Source: Candidatus Stahliibacteriota bacterium (GTDB lineage: Bacteria > Hydrothermota > Tepidihabitantia > SM23-42). From it: a DNA stretch of 10,441 bases. The position numbers and the translations under genes are program-made. Numbering within the stretch: position 1 is the stretch's first letter; every line of letters starts with the position of its first letter. The stretch spans positions 1 to 10,441 of the forward strand of contig DAOVBK010000029.1 of assembly GCA_030670605.1 (NCBI GenBank), in the 5' to 3' direction. The notes under the pieces are model-generated. The model was not told the DNA's origin. It worked only from the letters and a program-made list of their open reading frames with translations, and ran no database searches. Shown here one piece after another: positions 1 to 7,464 of this stretch.

Positions 1-2261
1 CCGAATTCAGGGTCAAATCCCTCTTCGACGAGCAATTCTTTACTCGACTCGTCAAGCTCGAGCACTATGTGTTTTTCGCTAAGCCGTTCCTCAACTTCAC
101 TGATGAGGATATCAACAATCTTTTTCATATCGTCTTTTGTCAGCTGATGGAAAACGATCACTTCGTCGATTCGGTTCAAGAATTCGGGGGAAAACAGTTT
201 CTTTATCTCATCGAGAAGCATTGTTTTCATCTTCTTATATGTCAGGTCTTCAGAAACGTTGCTGAAACCGAGACCGTCGCTCTTCCTGATGTCTGCTGTG
301 CCGATATTCGACGTCATGATTACGACCGTGTTCTTGAAGTCTATTTTGCGACCATACGAGTCGGTCAACTGCCCGTCTTCCAGAATCTGGAGGAGAATGT
401 TGAACACATCGGGGTGCGCCTTTTCAATCTCATCGAACAAGATGACTGCATACGGTTTTCTCTTTACTTTTTCGGTCAACTGGCCACCTGCTTCGTATCC
501 AACGTACCCGGGTGGTGCACCAATGAGACGGGAGACATTGAATTTTTCCATATACTCTGACATATCGAGTGTGATAAGAGAGTTTATGTCACCGAACAAG
601 AATTCAGCAAGCCTGCGCGCAAGCTCTGTTTTTCCGACGCCGGTCGGGCCAAGGAAGATGAAAGAGCCGATTGGTCTGCGTGGATCTTTCACACCAGCAC
701 GGCTGCGTCGGACTGCCTTGGCAATTGCTGTGATTGCCTCACCCTGCCCAACAACCTTCTTGGTCATTTCGTCTTCCATGCGCATCAACCGTTTTGATTC
801 TTTCTCTTCGATTCTTGATACCGGAATGCCGGTCCAGCGTGACACGACAAACGCAATATCTTCTTCAACGACGGCTGGTCGCGGAAGCGTACTGTCACTA
901 CTGATATTTTTCATTTTTTCCATGAGTTTCTGATGCTGGTCGCGGAGCTGTGCTGCTTCCTCGAAATTCTGTTCGGCAACCATCCGTTCTTTCTTCGTCT
1001 TGACTGTGGCAAGTTCCTGTTCTAAGGCGACGACCGCATCATCTTTGACTATCCTGGACAGCTTTACCTTGGCACCTGCTTCATCAATAACATCGATCGC
1101 CTTGTCCGGAAGAAACCGGTCAGCTATGTACCGGTTGGACAGATGTGCCGCTGCCTCAAGCGATTCATCAGCATACGTGACCAAATGATGGTCTTCATAT
1201 CTCTTTCTCAATCCCTGGAGGATGCTGATCGTTTCCTGAACCGTTGGGGGATTGACCATGATTGGCTGGAATCTTCGTTCAAGTGCGCCGTTCTTCTCAA
1301 TGTGGCGACGGTAATCCTCAAGTGTTGTGGCACCAACGCACTGCAGTTCGCCACGCGCGAGCGCTGGTTTGAGCATGTTGGATGCATCGATCGCGCCTTC
1401 TGCTGCACCAGCACCGACAATCGTGTGCAATTCGTCAATAAAAATGATAATATTCTTATTCTTTTCTACTTCATTAATTACTGCCTTAAGACGTTCCTCA
1501 AACTGGCCGCGGTATTTTGTACCGGCAACGATCGATGCCATGTCGAGGGCGACGACCCGTTTACTTTTCAAAGAGTCAGGAACATTGCCGGCAACAATAT
1601 CCTGTGCAAGTCCTTCGACAATCGCGGTTTTTCCAACACCTGCCTCGCCAACGAGCACAGGATTATTTTTCTTCCTGCGGGACAGCACCTGAATAACGCG
1701 CTCGATTTCGTTCTCACGGCCAATGATCGGGTCGAGTTTATCCTCGCGTGCCATCTGTGTGAGGTCGCGTGAAAACAGGTCGAGTGCTCCAGCGCGGGGT
1801 TTTGTCTTGGTCTTACCCGACATGACGCCTTCAGGACGGAGTAACTGAATTATTTCACTCTTCACGGTTTCATAGTCCATGCCCACAGATTCGAGGATTT
1901 GTGAACCAAGACTGCCTTGTGTCCGTATGATACCGAGGAGCAAGTGTTCAGTGCCGACATACGAATGGCCAAAGTTTTTTGCCTCTTCCATGGCATAGTT
2001 GAGACAGAGCCGTGATTCATTGCTGAGCGGCACGTCAATCTTGCCGCCGCTGCCAGCACTTATTGAATTTTCGATACTTTTGCGGAGTTCATTGAGTTCC
2101 ACGCCCAAATTGAGGAGCACCATGGCACCAACACCTTCAGCTTCTCTTATCATCGCAAGAAGGAGATGCTCAGTTCCAATGAAGTTCTGCTTAAACCGTA
2201 CTGCCTCGTCACGTGCGAGGTGTATTATTTTTCTGACACGTTCTGTGAATCGTTCTTGCAA
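1..2261 (-). CDS. clpC: ATP-dependent Clp protease ATP-binding subunit ClpC (C-terminus cut off by window edge)
   Basis: HSP100 AAA+ unfoldase that feeds substrates to ClpP in the cytoplasm. 753 residues are visible. Seen in order: a double Clp_N domain (about 1-145); D1 Walker A GEAGVGKT (205-212), Walker B with D276-E277, and arginine pair R329-R330; a short middle segment with a UVR-type motif around AEQNFEEAA (from 429), which marks ClpC rather than ClpB or ClpA; D2 Walker A GPTGVGKT (538-545) and Walker B D610-E611; and an LGF loop (664-666), the tripeptide type known to dock ClpP. The frame is open at the window edge, ending [11 protein letters not shown] just before the usual GARPLRR motif, so roughly 50-70 residues are missing. 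The start is TTG at 2261, behind a strong AAGGAGGA ribosome site (2266-2273) and a good promoter. No CtsR or CIRCE heat-shock operator was seen. The assignment is secure; only the far C-terminus is unseen. Confidence 0.97.
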   Translation of the reverse strand, partial: MQERFTERVRKIIHLARDEAVRFKQNFIGTEHLLLAMIREAEGVGAMVLLNLGVELNELRKSIENSISAGSGGKIDVPLSNESRLCLNYAMEEAKNFGHSYVGTEHLLLGIIRTQGSLGSQILESVGMDYETVKSEIIQLLRPEGVMSGKTKTKPRAGALDLFSRDLTQMAREDKLDPIIGRENEIERVIQVLSRRKKNNPVLVGEAGVGKTAIVEGLAQDIVAGNVPDSLKSKRVVALDMASIVAGTKYRGQFEERLKAVINEVEKNKNIIIFIDELHTIVGAGAAEGAIDASNMLKPALARGELQCVGATTLEDYRRHIEKNGALERRFQPIMVNPPTVQETISILQGLRKRYEDHHLVTYADESLEAAAHLSNRYIADRFLPDKAIDVIDEAGAKVKLSRIVKDDAVVALEQELATVKTKKERMVAEQNFEEAAQLRDQHQKLMEKMKNISSDSTLPRPAVVEEDIAFVVSRWTGIPVSRIEEKESKRLMRMEDEMTKKVVGQGEAITAIAKAVRRSRAGVKDPRRPIGSFIFLGPTGVGKTELARRLAEFLFGDINSLITLDMSEYMEKFNVSRLIGAPPGYVGYEAGGQLTEKVKRKPYAVILFDEIEKAHPDVFNILLQILEDGQLTDSYGRKIDFKNTVVIMTSNIGTADIRKSDGLGFSNVSEDLTYKKMKTMLLDEIKKLFSPEFLNRIDEVIVFHQLTKDDMKKIVDILISEVEERLSEKHIVLELDESSKELLVEEGFDPEF

Positions 2262-2284
2262 CGCGTCCTCCTTTTATTCCTTAT

Positions 2285-2312
2285 ATTCTATACAAATTTC
2301 TAAATCTGTCAA
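2285..2312 (-). promoter_or_regulatory. Sigma-70-type promoter of clpC with dyad over the -35 box
   Basis: On the minus strand TTGACA (2307-2312) is followed by a 16-bp spacer and TAGAAT (2285-2290). Transcription should start near 2278, giving a leader of under 20 nt that holds the ribosome site. The -35 box lies inside a perfect dyad, AAATCT-N4-AGATTT (2302-2317), which could be an operator. The promoter call rests on sequence match and position; the operator is inference. Confidence 0.75.
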
Positions 2313-2380
2313 GATTTTTCATGACATCCGTGCATTATCTTATATTCAGTCACTAAAACCCCATAGTACAATCTAATATT

Positions 2381-2410
2381 TTGACATTTCAAGTCGCTAT
2401 ATGTTAAGAT
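2381..2410 (+). promoter_or_regulatory. Possible plus-strand promoter facing the 3' end of the TPR gene
   Basis: TTGACA (2381-2386), an 18-bp spacer and TAAGAT (2405-2410), with a TG one base upstream of the -10 as in extended -10 promoters. It would fire towards the convergent end of the TPR gene, and no plausible plus-strand gene follows. It could give an antisense or small RNA, or be a chance match. The spacer differs from the 16 bp of the other promoters here. Confidence 0.25.
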
Positions 2411-2478
2411 GAAGCGGTATTGATTTAGCAGCTATATCTGATACTTCAGTGTCTCACCGTATGGCTCTGTTCGAATGG

Positions 2479-4107
2479 TCAATCGTTCATCGGCCTTAAT
2501 TTTCGCTGCAGAGCCTTGTTGTCCGGCTCAATTTCCAGACCTTTTTCATACGCCGCGCGTGCCTTGTCTGTATCTTCAAGTTGTATATAGACATCGCCCA
2601 GATGTTCGAAAATCACTGCATCTTCAACAAGTTCTGCTGCCCGTTCTAAGTCTTCCAGGGCTTGTTCATAGCGCCCCATCCGATAGAACGCCCAACCGCG
2701 TGAGTCAATAAAGTAGCCATTATCTGGTTCTTGTTCGAGTGCCCGATCAATGAGTTCCAGTGCATAATCAAGCTTTTCATTTCTATCCGCATACCAGTAA
2801 CCAACATAGTTGAGTGCGGTGGCATTGACAGAATCAACGGCAATAATCCTTTCAAATGTTTCAACGGCTTCGCCTTTCTCGCCGGTTCGCTCACACAAAT
2901 GGGCGAGTGCTTCAAGGGTCGCGAGGTTTACTGGATCATTTTTGAGTGATTTGTGATAAAAAAAATAGGCAGGCTCATAAAGCTCTTGCATTTCCTGTAT
3001 GACACCGAGAAGATAGTACATCTGAATGACATCAGCACCGCGGTACGCTGCTTCGGTAAAGGCATATTCTGCCATTTCAAAATCTTCGGTCTCAATCGCG
3101 ATAAAGCCGAGGTATACCCATAATTCAACAAAGTCAGGGTCTAAGGCAATTGCCTTTTTGATTTCATTGATCGCCGTGTCATATTCACCCGTTTCCAGGT
3201 AAATCCTACCAACATAGAACCGCGAGTACGTATCGTCTGGTTCTAGTCCTGCACTAATGAGGAATTCCATTAATGCGGGTTCAAGCATACCCATCTGATA
3301 GAGCGCATAGCCAAGGTTTCTGCGGATGTATCCATCTTTGTAATCAATAGCGAGGATTCTCTCGGCAAGGGATGCGAGTTTTTTGTAGTCTTCAGTATCA
3401 GAATACAGTTCAATGAGCCGTTTGCCCACGGTTGTAAGGAGTGAATCGTCTCGCAACGACTTTTCATAGTAGTGTATGCTTGAATCAGGAATATCCTGCA
3501 GGTCATAGGCAGTTCCAATGCCGAGGAGAGCTGGGATGTTTGTTGTGTCCATGTCATATGCGTGATGATAATGAGCGATCGCGGTCGCATGGTCATCTTC
3601 CTTTCCAGCGAGGGTGCCGAGCCGGACATAGACATCTGCTGATTTCAGCGTGTCCGGCATGTCAATCAGTATCTGGCGCGCGTCGTCTGACGCACCGATG
3701 CCTTCATCCAGCACAGAGAGACCAAAATACGTGTCAATATTATCTGGCTTGAGTTGCCGAGAGCGTTCATAATAGGGAATAGCACTCTTCAGGTCACCTT
3801 TGCCAATGTAGCCAACCGCCGTGGTCGTGTACAAGTCAATGTCTTCAGGGAACAGTTGCGTACCTTCTTGGACAACGGCAATACCTGCATCGAATTGTCT
3901 GATTTTATAGTACGCATTGGCGAGTGCGATAAAGATTTCCGGTGATTCTGGTTCCAGTATTCGTGCGCGTTCATACTGCTCTATTGCCTGTAGTATTTTA
4001 CCGTCAAGCTCGAGCTGCGCACCGATACTGTACAGCTCATAGGGTGTTTCTGCCTGGGAAAATACCAAACAGGTCACTAAAATGCGCCATAGATTGACAA
4101 AAGCCAT
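2479..4107 (-). CDS. Secreted tetratricopeptide (TPR) repeat protein
   Basis: 542 residues. A short N-terminal signal-like segment (LWRILVTCLVFSQA, about residues 6-19) suggests export with cleavage before ETPYEL. The rest is almost entirely about 15 consecutive 34-residue TPR units with typical W/Y-x-x-L-G-x-x-Y, A-x-x-x-F/Y-x-x-A and L-x-P-D/E positions. The C-terminal units (ALNYVGYWYADRNEKLDYAL onwards) are closest to consensus. TPR solenoids act as protein-binding scaffolds. After secretion this one could serve outer-membrane or periplasmic assembly, but no enzymatic domain is visible and the partner is unknown. The ATG at 4107 overlaps the upstream OMP-like gene by 31 nt. Its ribosome site is weak (GGA about 6-8 nt upstream), so translational coupling is likely. 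There is no obvious terminator after the stop at 2479. Confidence 0.9.
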   Translation of the reverse strand: MAFVNLWRILVTCLVFSQAETPYELYSIGAQLELDGKILQAIEQYERARILEPESPEIFIALANAYYKIRQFDAGIAVVQEGTQLFPEDIDLYTTTAVGYIGKGDLKSAIPYYERSRQLKPDNIDTYFGLSVLDEGIGASDDARQILIDMPDTLKSADVYVRLGTLAGKEDDHATAIAHYHHAYDMDTTNIPALLGIGTAYDLQDIPDSSIHYYEKSLRDDSLLTTVGKRLIELYSDTEDYKKLASLAERILAIDYKDGYIRRNLGYALYQMGMLEPALMEFLISAGLEPDDTYSRFYVGRIYLETGEYDTAINEIKKAIALDPDFVELWVYLGFIAIETEDFEMAEYAFTEAAYRGADVIQMYYLLGVIQEMQELYEPAYFFYHKSLKNDPVNLATLEALAHLCERTGEKGEAVETFERIIAVDSVNATALNYVGYWYADRNEKLDYALELIDRALEQEPDNGYFIDSRGWAFYRMGRYEQALEDLERAAELVEDAVIFEHLGDVYIQLEDTDKARAAYEKGLEIEPDNKALQRKLRPMND

Positions 4108-4886
4108 AATTTATCCGGTCCTTTTATTGGATCATTGTTCCAAAGATTATAGGTTACACCGAGCCCGATACGGGCACTTTTAACGACGTAGAATGTGTTC
4201 AGATGCAGCACATCCTGATGATATAGTGATGTGTCGCCCTTTGCGATTTGGAAGACCGGGTTGAAGTCGATCCCGATATTTCCCTTACGCCAGATCGTGA
4301 AGACAGTATTAACCGCGAGGTCAAATTCATAGTCAGCGCCAGCATTGATATCCCAACCATTGTATTCAATGTGTGGGTAGATGCCAAGTTCAACACCCCA
4401 CAAGAATCGTTTGTTAGTCGATTGCCGTAATGAACGATGCATGTGCGCGTCAGCAAGAGAGAATCTGAACCGGTTGAATACTGGTGCCTCATCGAGTTCA
4501 GTATCAATAATATGCACGCAATCGTGCATATAGTAGGTGGAAAAAAACAGATTCTGGTAAAAATAATCAATACCAAAGGCGACGTAATAGTGGGTGTAGC
4601 GCGGGTCAAGCGTAACACCACTGTGCTGCTCGCCCATTTCTAAATCATCGCGGTACCGTATGAATAATGAGATATCTTCATGCCGCAAGAGCGTGACATA
4701 CAAATCCATGCTCACGTCCATATTAAAGCGGTCAGAGTCGCTATTCAGGTATTCAGCCGCAGACAGACTACCGTGGAATTCAAGCGGTACTTCTAGTGCA
4801 AAGACAGGGCAAAAGGCAAAAGTCAAAAGGCAAAGGGAAAAACAAGACAAAGGGCAAAAGGTAATCCCGACAGCGCTTGCGCGCAA
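4077..4886 (-). CDS. Secreted beta-rich protein, probable outer-membrane barrel
   Basis: I do not recognise the family. The mature part (from LEVPLEFHG) alternates aromatic and polar residues in short putative strands (for example LYVTLL, LFIRYRD, YVAFGIDYFY, GIGVTYN-like segments) and ends WLLSIYGAF. A terminal Phe is typical of BAM-dependent outer-membrane barrels. A hydrophobic stretch ending PVFA, just before LEVP, is a good Sec signal peptide. The start is uncertain. I chose TTG at 4886 because it gives a basic n-region (MRASAV) and a 30-residue signal, 269 residues in all. TTG at 4910 or 4991 keeps the same frame and none has a clear ribosome site. The signal peptide is encoded inside a purine-rich repeat. 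The 3' end overlaps the TPR gene by 31 nt, which suggests the two products work together. The barrel role is inference. Confidence 0.65.
   Translation of the reverse strand: MRASAVGITFCPLSCFSLCLLTFAFCPVFALEVPLEFHGSLSAAEYLNSDSDRFNMDVSMDLYVTLLRHEDISLFIRYRDDLEMGEQHSGVTLDPRYTHYYVAFGIDYFYQNLFFSTYYMHDCVHIIDTELDEAPVFNRFRFSLADAHMHRSLRQSTNKRFLWGVELGIYPHIEYNGWDINAGADYEFDLAVNTVFTIWRKGNIGIDFNPVFQIAKGDTSLYHQDVLHLNTFYVVKSARIGLGVTYNLWNNDPIKGPDKLWLLSIYGAF
4801..4861. repeat. Purine-rich GGCAAAAG-type low-complexity repeat
   Basis: The plus strand here is nearly all A, G and C built from variants of GGCAAAAG. GGGCAAAAGG occurs at 4807-4816 and again at 4852-4861, with AAAAGTCAAAAGGCAAAGGG between. A further short copy (GCAAAGGCAAAAGG) lies at 4933-4946. 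Such strings are probably dispersed in the genome. Unusually, most of this one is coding: read on the minus strand it gives the hydrophobic core of the OMP signal peptide. Confidence 0.6.
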
Positions 4887-4930
4887 CGGGATGCTGATTT
4901 TTTCAACCAAATCAGAGATTTGGGTAAAAA
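4864..4930. repeat. Two adjacent inverted repeats at the rimO/OMP junction
   Basis: First element: ATCCCG (4864-4869) pairs with CGGGAT (4887-4892) around a GC-rich loop that itself contains the perfect palindrome TTGCGCGCAA (4877-4886). Second element: the left arm GATTTTTTCAACCAAATC (4896-4913) pairs with GATTTGGGTAAAAATC (4917-4932), with loop AGA and one small internal mismatch region. The second could form a hairpin in RNA from either strand and might attenuate read-through from rimO. Together with the purine-rich tracts on both sides they look like one composite intergenic element. Function unknown. Confidence 0.55.
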
Positions 4931-4983
4931 TCGCAAAGGCAAAAGGTGAATGGTGAGGTTTGCGGTGCGGTCGGTGGGTTTGA

Positions 4984-6246
4984 CTACTCAAGATTCACGA
5001 TCTCCGCAAAAAGGTCACAACCTTGGGTTTTTGTGATCTTGAGATCATAAAAATGACCGAGTTTCATGCTGGTCTGTGTGATCACGATCTCGCCGTCAAT
5101 CTCAGGGGCTGAGAATTCAGTGTGGCCTCTGTACATGCCATTGTCACCGTGCACGAGTGTTCTGTAAATTTCGCCAATGCGGCCTTGATTCCGCTGCCTC
5201 ATGAGCCGCTCTTGTAGTTCCAGAAGCTGCTCATACCGCTCTTTGATAGTCGACTCTGGCACCTGTTTCATACGGGCGGCAGGTGTGCCGGGCTCCCTAC
5301 AATAGGGGAATACGCCGAGCCAGTCAAAGAATCCTTGCCCAAGAAAGCTCATTAACTCCTTGAACTCAATTTCTGTTTCAGTCGGTAGTCCAGCAATAAT
5401 AGTGGTTCTGAGAGAAATCGCTTTAATCTTCTTAAGATAACTCGCTATCTGTTCTATCCGTTTTCTGGTAACCCCACGGTTCATAAGTCTGAGGAGCCGG
5501 TCATTACTGTGCTGTATCGGCATATCAAGGTACTTGCACACCTTTGCATTGGTCGTAATCTCATTCAGGAGCTCGTCAGTCACACTTTTTGGGTGCGCAT
5601 ACAAGAGCCGGATCCAACTGATCTCCTCGATGCATGAGAGTCTTCGCATGAGCTCATGCGTCCGTGACTCCCCGTATATGTCTGTGCCATAGCGTGCAGT
5701 ATCCTGGGCAATCAGAATAACCTCTTTGGCGCCGAGTTTGGATAGTTCACGTGCCTCCTGTTCGAGCTCACCAAGTGGTTTGCTGCGGTACGCCCCTTTG
5801 ATGCTCGGTATGGTACAGTATGCGCAGTTATTCGAGCATCCCTCTGCTATTTTGAGGTATGCATAGCCTCGTGTTGATAGAAGACGTGTTTTTTTAGTCG
5901 CTGATTCATTGCTGATTGCACGAAGCAGGTCTGTGGTCTGTTCCAACCGGAACCATTCAGTAACATCGGGGAATAAGGCTTTCAGCTCTTTGCCAAATCT
6001 GTTTACGGCACATCCGAGCACATATATTCTTGTGTCATGTCTACGCATACGTTCAATCATCGTCGCGATTTCCTGCTCTGTTTCACGACGAGCAGGCTCA
6101 ATGAACCCACACGTATTGATAATAACAACATCACTATCTTCTGGCACAACCGCAATGTCGACACCAGACGCGCCAAGTGCGCCAAGGATTTTTTCTGAAT
6201 CAACAAGATTCTTCGGACAACCGAGCGAAATAAGGTGCACTTTCAT
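4984..6246 (-). CDS. rimO: Ribosomal protein S12 methylthiotransferase RimO
   Basis: Radical-SAM enzyme that adds a methylthio group to the conserved aspartate of ribosomal protein S12, using two 4Fe-4S clusters. 420 residues, close to family length. The N-terminal UPF0004 domain has three cluster cysteines, C10 (SLGCPKNLVDSE, a RimO signature distinct from MiaB), C46 (NTCGF) and C79. The radical-SAM domain has C137-x3-C141-x2-C144 after GYAYLKIAEG, then the RimO-typical GAYRSKPLGELEQEA and YLDMPIQHSNDRLL. A TRAM-like RNA-binding domain fills about the last 60 residues. The ATG at 6246 lies 18 nt after the thioesterase stop and has no visible Shine-Dalgarno sequence (the leader is C-rich), so it may depend on coupled translation. 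Its place among envelope genes is probably operon convenience rather than function. Confidence 0.97.
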   Translation of the reverse strand: MKVHLISLGCPKNLVDSEKILGALGASGVDIAVVPEDSDVVIINTCGFIEPARRETEQEIATMIERMRRHDTRIYVLGCAVNRFGKELKALFPDVTEWFRLEQTTDLLRAISNESATKKTRLLSTRGYAYLKIAEGCSNNCAYCTIPSIKGAYRSKPLGELEQEARELSKLGAKEVILIAQDTARYGTDIYGESRTHELMRRLSCIEEISWIRLLYAHPKSVTDELLNEITTNAKVCKYLDMPIQHSNDRLLRLMNRGVTRKRIEQIASYLKKIKAISLRTTIIAGLPTETEIEFKELMSFLGQGFFDWLGVFPYCREPGTPAARMKQVPESTIKERYEQLLELQERLMRQRNQGRIGEIYRTLVHGDNGMYRGHTEFSAPEIDGEIVITQTSMKLGHFYDLKITKTQGCDLFAEIVNLE

Positions 6247-6264
6247 GTTGGGGGAGTGTTACGG

Positions 6265-6663
6265 TTACTCAACTCTCAGAAGTTTTGCCTCAGCAGAGGC
6301 GATGACATCGTGATTCTCATCTTGGATCTCTGATTCTGCCTGCACAAGCCGGTGTTTGACGTGCCTGACCCATGCGTGTGCAGTGTAATCTTTCTGCGTA
6401 TTCATTGCTTTTTTCCACCGGATACACAGCTCTGCGGTGACACACTTGTATCCTTGTTTGAATGCTGCCCATACCGTCATTTCATCGAGAATGGTCGAGA
6501 TGATACCACCATGGACTGTTTTCTCATAGCCCTGTGTCCACAGCGGCAGGTTTATGTCTGCCTGGACGCCGTTATCTGATTCTGTAATGTGCAGCCGGAG
6601 TCCATTCTCATTTTCAGCACCACACGCAAAGCACGAGCTGTCCATGAAAAAATCAGTACTCAT
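6265..6663 (-). CDS. PaaI-family hotdog-fold thioesterase
   Basis: 132 residues, normal for a single hotdog domain. Seen: C11-x2-C14 in CFACG followed by NENGLRLH, the usual opening of PaaI-like proteins; then GYEKTVHGGIISTILDEMTVW, with the H51-G52-G53 motif and D60-E61 where the family places its catalytic acidic residue. Such enzymes hydrolyse acyl-CoA thioesters in the cytoplasm; the substrate cannot be told from sequence. An upstream in-frame start exists at 6720, but the ATG at 6663 is preferred: it has AGGAG nine bases upstream (6673-6677) and removes a 19-residue basic tail that overlaps the lolA-like gene. With this start the two genes overlap by 11 nt, so coupling is likely. Confidence 0.88.
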   Translation of the reverse strand: MSTDFFMDSSCFACGAENENGLRLHITESDNGVQADINLPLWTQGYEKTVHGGIISTILDEMTVWAAFKQGYKCVTAELCIRWKKAMNTQKDYTAHAWVRHVKHRLVQAESEIQDENHDVIASAEAKLLRVE

Positions 6664-7273
6664 CGACGCGCACTCCTGATGGCGGTTTGAACTCAAGTAG
6701 TTTCTTCGAGATTTTCGCATCGATTTCTACTTTGTGGAAACTATATTTATTTTCTGAACCAATATCATCGAACACCGCAATACCAACAATTGTGTACTGG
6801 TCTTTTGCAATGTCAAGGTTGATACGGTCGTACACATCAGTGCTGTCTTTCGGTATCAAACGTATCATGTAGGTCTCTTCGGTTTCCTCCATCAGTGTTG
6901 CAGTGAAGCGTTCTTCATAATCACGAAGGAACAGATCTGGATTCACCTGAAATGGAAGTTCTGTCATACTCTGTTTGATTGCTCGTTTTTCTGCAGGAAT
7001 ATAGATCCATAATGTATAACTGTCACCTATGTATATCTGCTCCGGGTTTTCCATTTCAAGGCGAAATGAACTCGGTTTCTTAAAGTAGATAACGCCGTCG
7101 GTCATATTACACGTACCTGACACTTCATCGCATAGTACATTACTGAACTCTATATAGAGTGTTTTCATGTTTTCGTAGTTTGCAATCGTTTTGCTGATGA
7201 TTCCATCAACATCCAGTGCGTAGCACTGGGTCGCACATATGAAAAGTAGTATAGAAACTGCGAATAGTCTCAT
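6653..7273 (-). CDS. Outer-membrane lipoprotein carrier protein, LolA family
   Basis: 206 residues. Periplasmic LolA-type chaperones carry lipoproteins from the inner to the outer membrane. Seen: signal peptide MRLFAVSILLFICATQCYA with cleavage before LDVDG and no lipobox. The LolA pattern follows: GVIYFKKPSSFRLEM, then GDSYTLWIYIPAEKRAIKQ, then the C-terminal FKPPSGVRV that is characteristic of the family. C48 and C55 of the precursor could form a periplasmic disulfide. The start at 7273 is favoured over the in-frame upstream one (7303) because AAGGAG sits just before it and the signal peptide then begins correctly. It is the first gene of the minus-strand operon, with its own promoter. No LolB or LolCDE gene is in the window, so it may carry something other than lipoproteins. 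I leave the symbol blank for that reason. Confidence 0.87.
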   Translation of the reverse strand: MRLFAVSILLFICATQCYALDVDGIISKTIANYENMKTLYIEFSNVLCDEVSGTCNMTDGVIYFKKPSSFRLEMENPEQIYIGDSYTLWIYIPAEKRAIKQSMTELPFQVNPDLFLRDYEERFTATLMEETEETYMIRLIPKDSTDVYDRINLDIAKDQYTIVGIAVFDDIGSENKYSFHKVEIDAKISKKLLEFKPPSGVRVDEY

Positions 7274-7292
7274 TGAACTCCTTACTGACACA

Positions 7293-7320
7293 ATAATATC
7301 CAATTATGCATTCTTGTCAA
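7293..7320 (-). promoter_or_regulatory. Sigma-70-type promoter of the lolA-like operon
   Basis: Minus strand: TTGACA (7315-7320), 16-bp spacer, TATTAT (7293-7298), with a predicted start near 7286 and then AAGGAG before the ATG at 7273. The -35 box lies in the short dyad TTGTTGACAA. This is one of the best promoter matches in the window and matches the layout of the clpC promoter and the plus-strand promoter at 7666-7693. Confidence 0.78.
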
Positions 7321-7352
7321 CAAATTGAAGTTAGTGGGCCAGTGCGTTTTCT

Positions 7353-7389
7353 GGGGTCAGACCCCTTTTGTTTCTTGGGGTCTAACCCC
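7353..7389. repeat. Pair of GGGGTC-type palindromes (REPIN-like)
   Basis: GGGGTCAGACCCC (7353-7365) is a perfect dyad with a one-base centre. GGGGTCTAACCCC (7377-7389) lies 11 bases on. The reverse complement of the second matches the first at 12 of 13 bases, so they form an inverted pair, the arrangement of REPINs mobilised by REP-associated Y1 transposases. No transposase gene is in the window. The T-rich link between them (TTTTGTTTCTT) also follows the first stem, so a terminator role is possible but less likely given its place. Confidence 0.6.
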
Positions 7390-7439
7390 ATTCACCTGTT
7401 CCCTGCATCCTGTTTCCTGAGCCCTATTACGTTGTAGTG

Positions 7440-7455
7440 GTCGAGCTTGCTCGAC
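7440..7455. repeat. Perfect short hairpin GTCGAGC-TT-GCTCGAC
   Basis: A 7-bp perfect inverted repeat with a two-base centre. There is no U-tract on either side, so it is not a classic terminator. It separates the REPIN-like pair from the palindrome array and may be another dispersed repeat unit. Confidence 0.5.
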
Positions 7456-7464
7456 AAGATTCCT

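Larger units (their letters stand above)
2262..2478. other. Intergenic region between clpC and the TPR gene
   Basis: AT-rich 217 bp carrying the clpC ribosome site and promoter and the possible plus-strand promoter. A weak stem GATAC-TTCA-GTGTC near 2439-2452 has one G-T pair and no U-tract, so I see no intrinsic terminator for the TPR operon. Read-through into clpC is possible. Confidence 0.55.

Noticed and set aside
2262..2320. CIRCE (HrcA) or CtsR operator at clpC
   Set aside because: Neither the TTAGCACTC-N9-GAGTGCTAA pattern nor a CtsR heptad repeat is present.
69..2376. Several plus-strand open frames of 60-224 codons opposite clpC
   Set aside because: The minus strand reads continuously as ClpC with every family motif in place. 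The plus-strand frames have no ribosome sites and low-complexity translations.
3441..3974. Open frames in other phases within the TPR gene
   Set aside because: They are shadows of the TPR coding frame, with no homology-like content and no start signals.
4199..4956. Alternative frames across the OMP-like gene, on both strands
   Set aside because: Only the minus frame ending at 4077 gives a signal peptide, alternating strands and a terminal Phe. The plus frame at 4660-4956 is partly made of the purine repeat.
5909..6313. 134-codon plus-strand frame opposite rimO
   Set aside because: It is fully contained in a secure rimO reading on the other strand and has no ribosome site.
7353..7389. Intrinsic terminator for the plus or minus operon
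   Set aside because: The stems lie upstream of both divergent promoters, so no known transcript needs to end here. A palindromic repeat pair explains them better.
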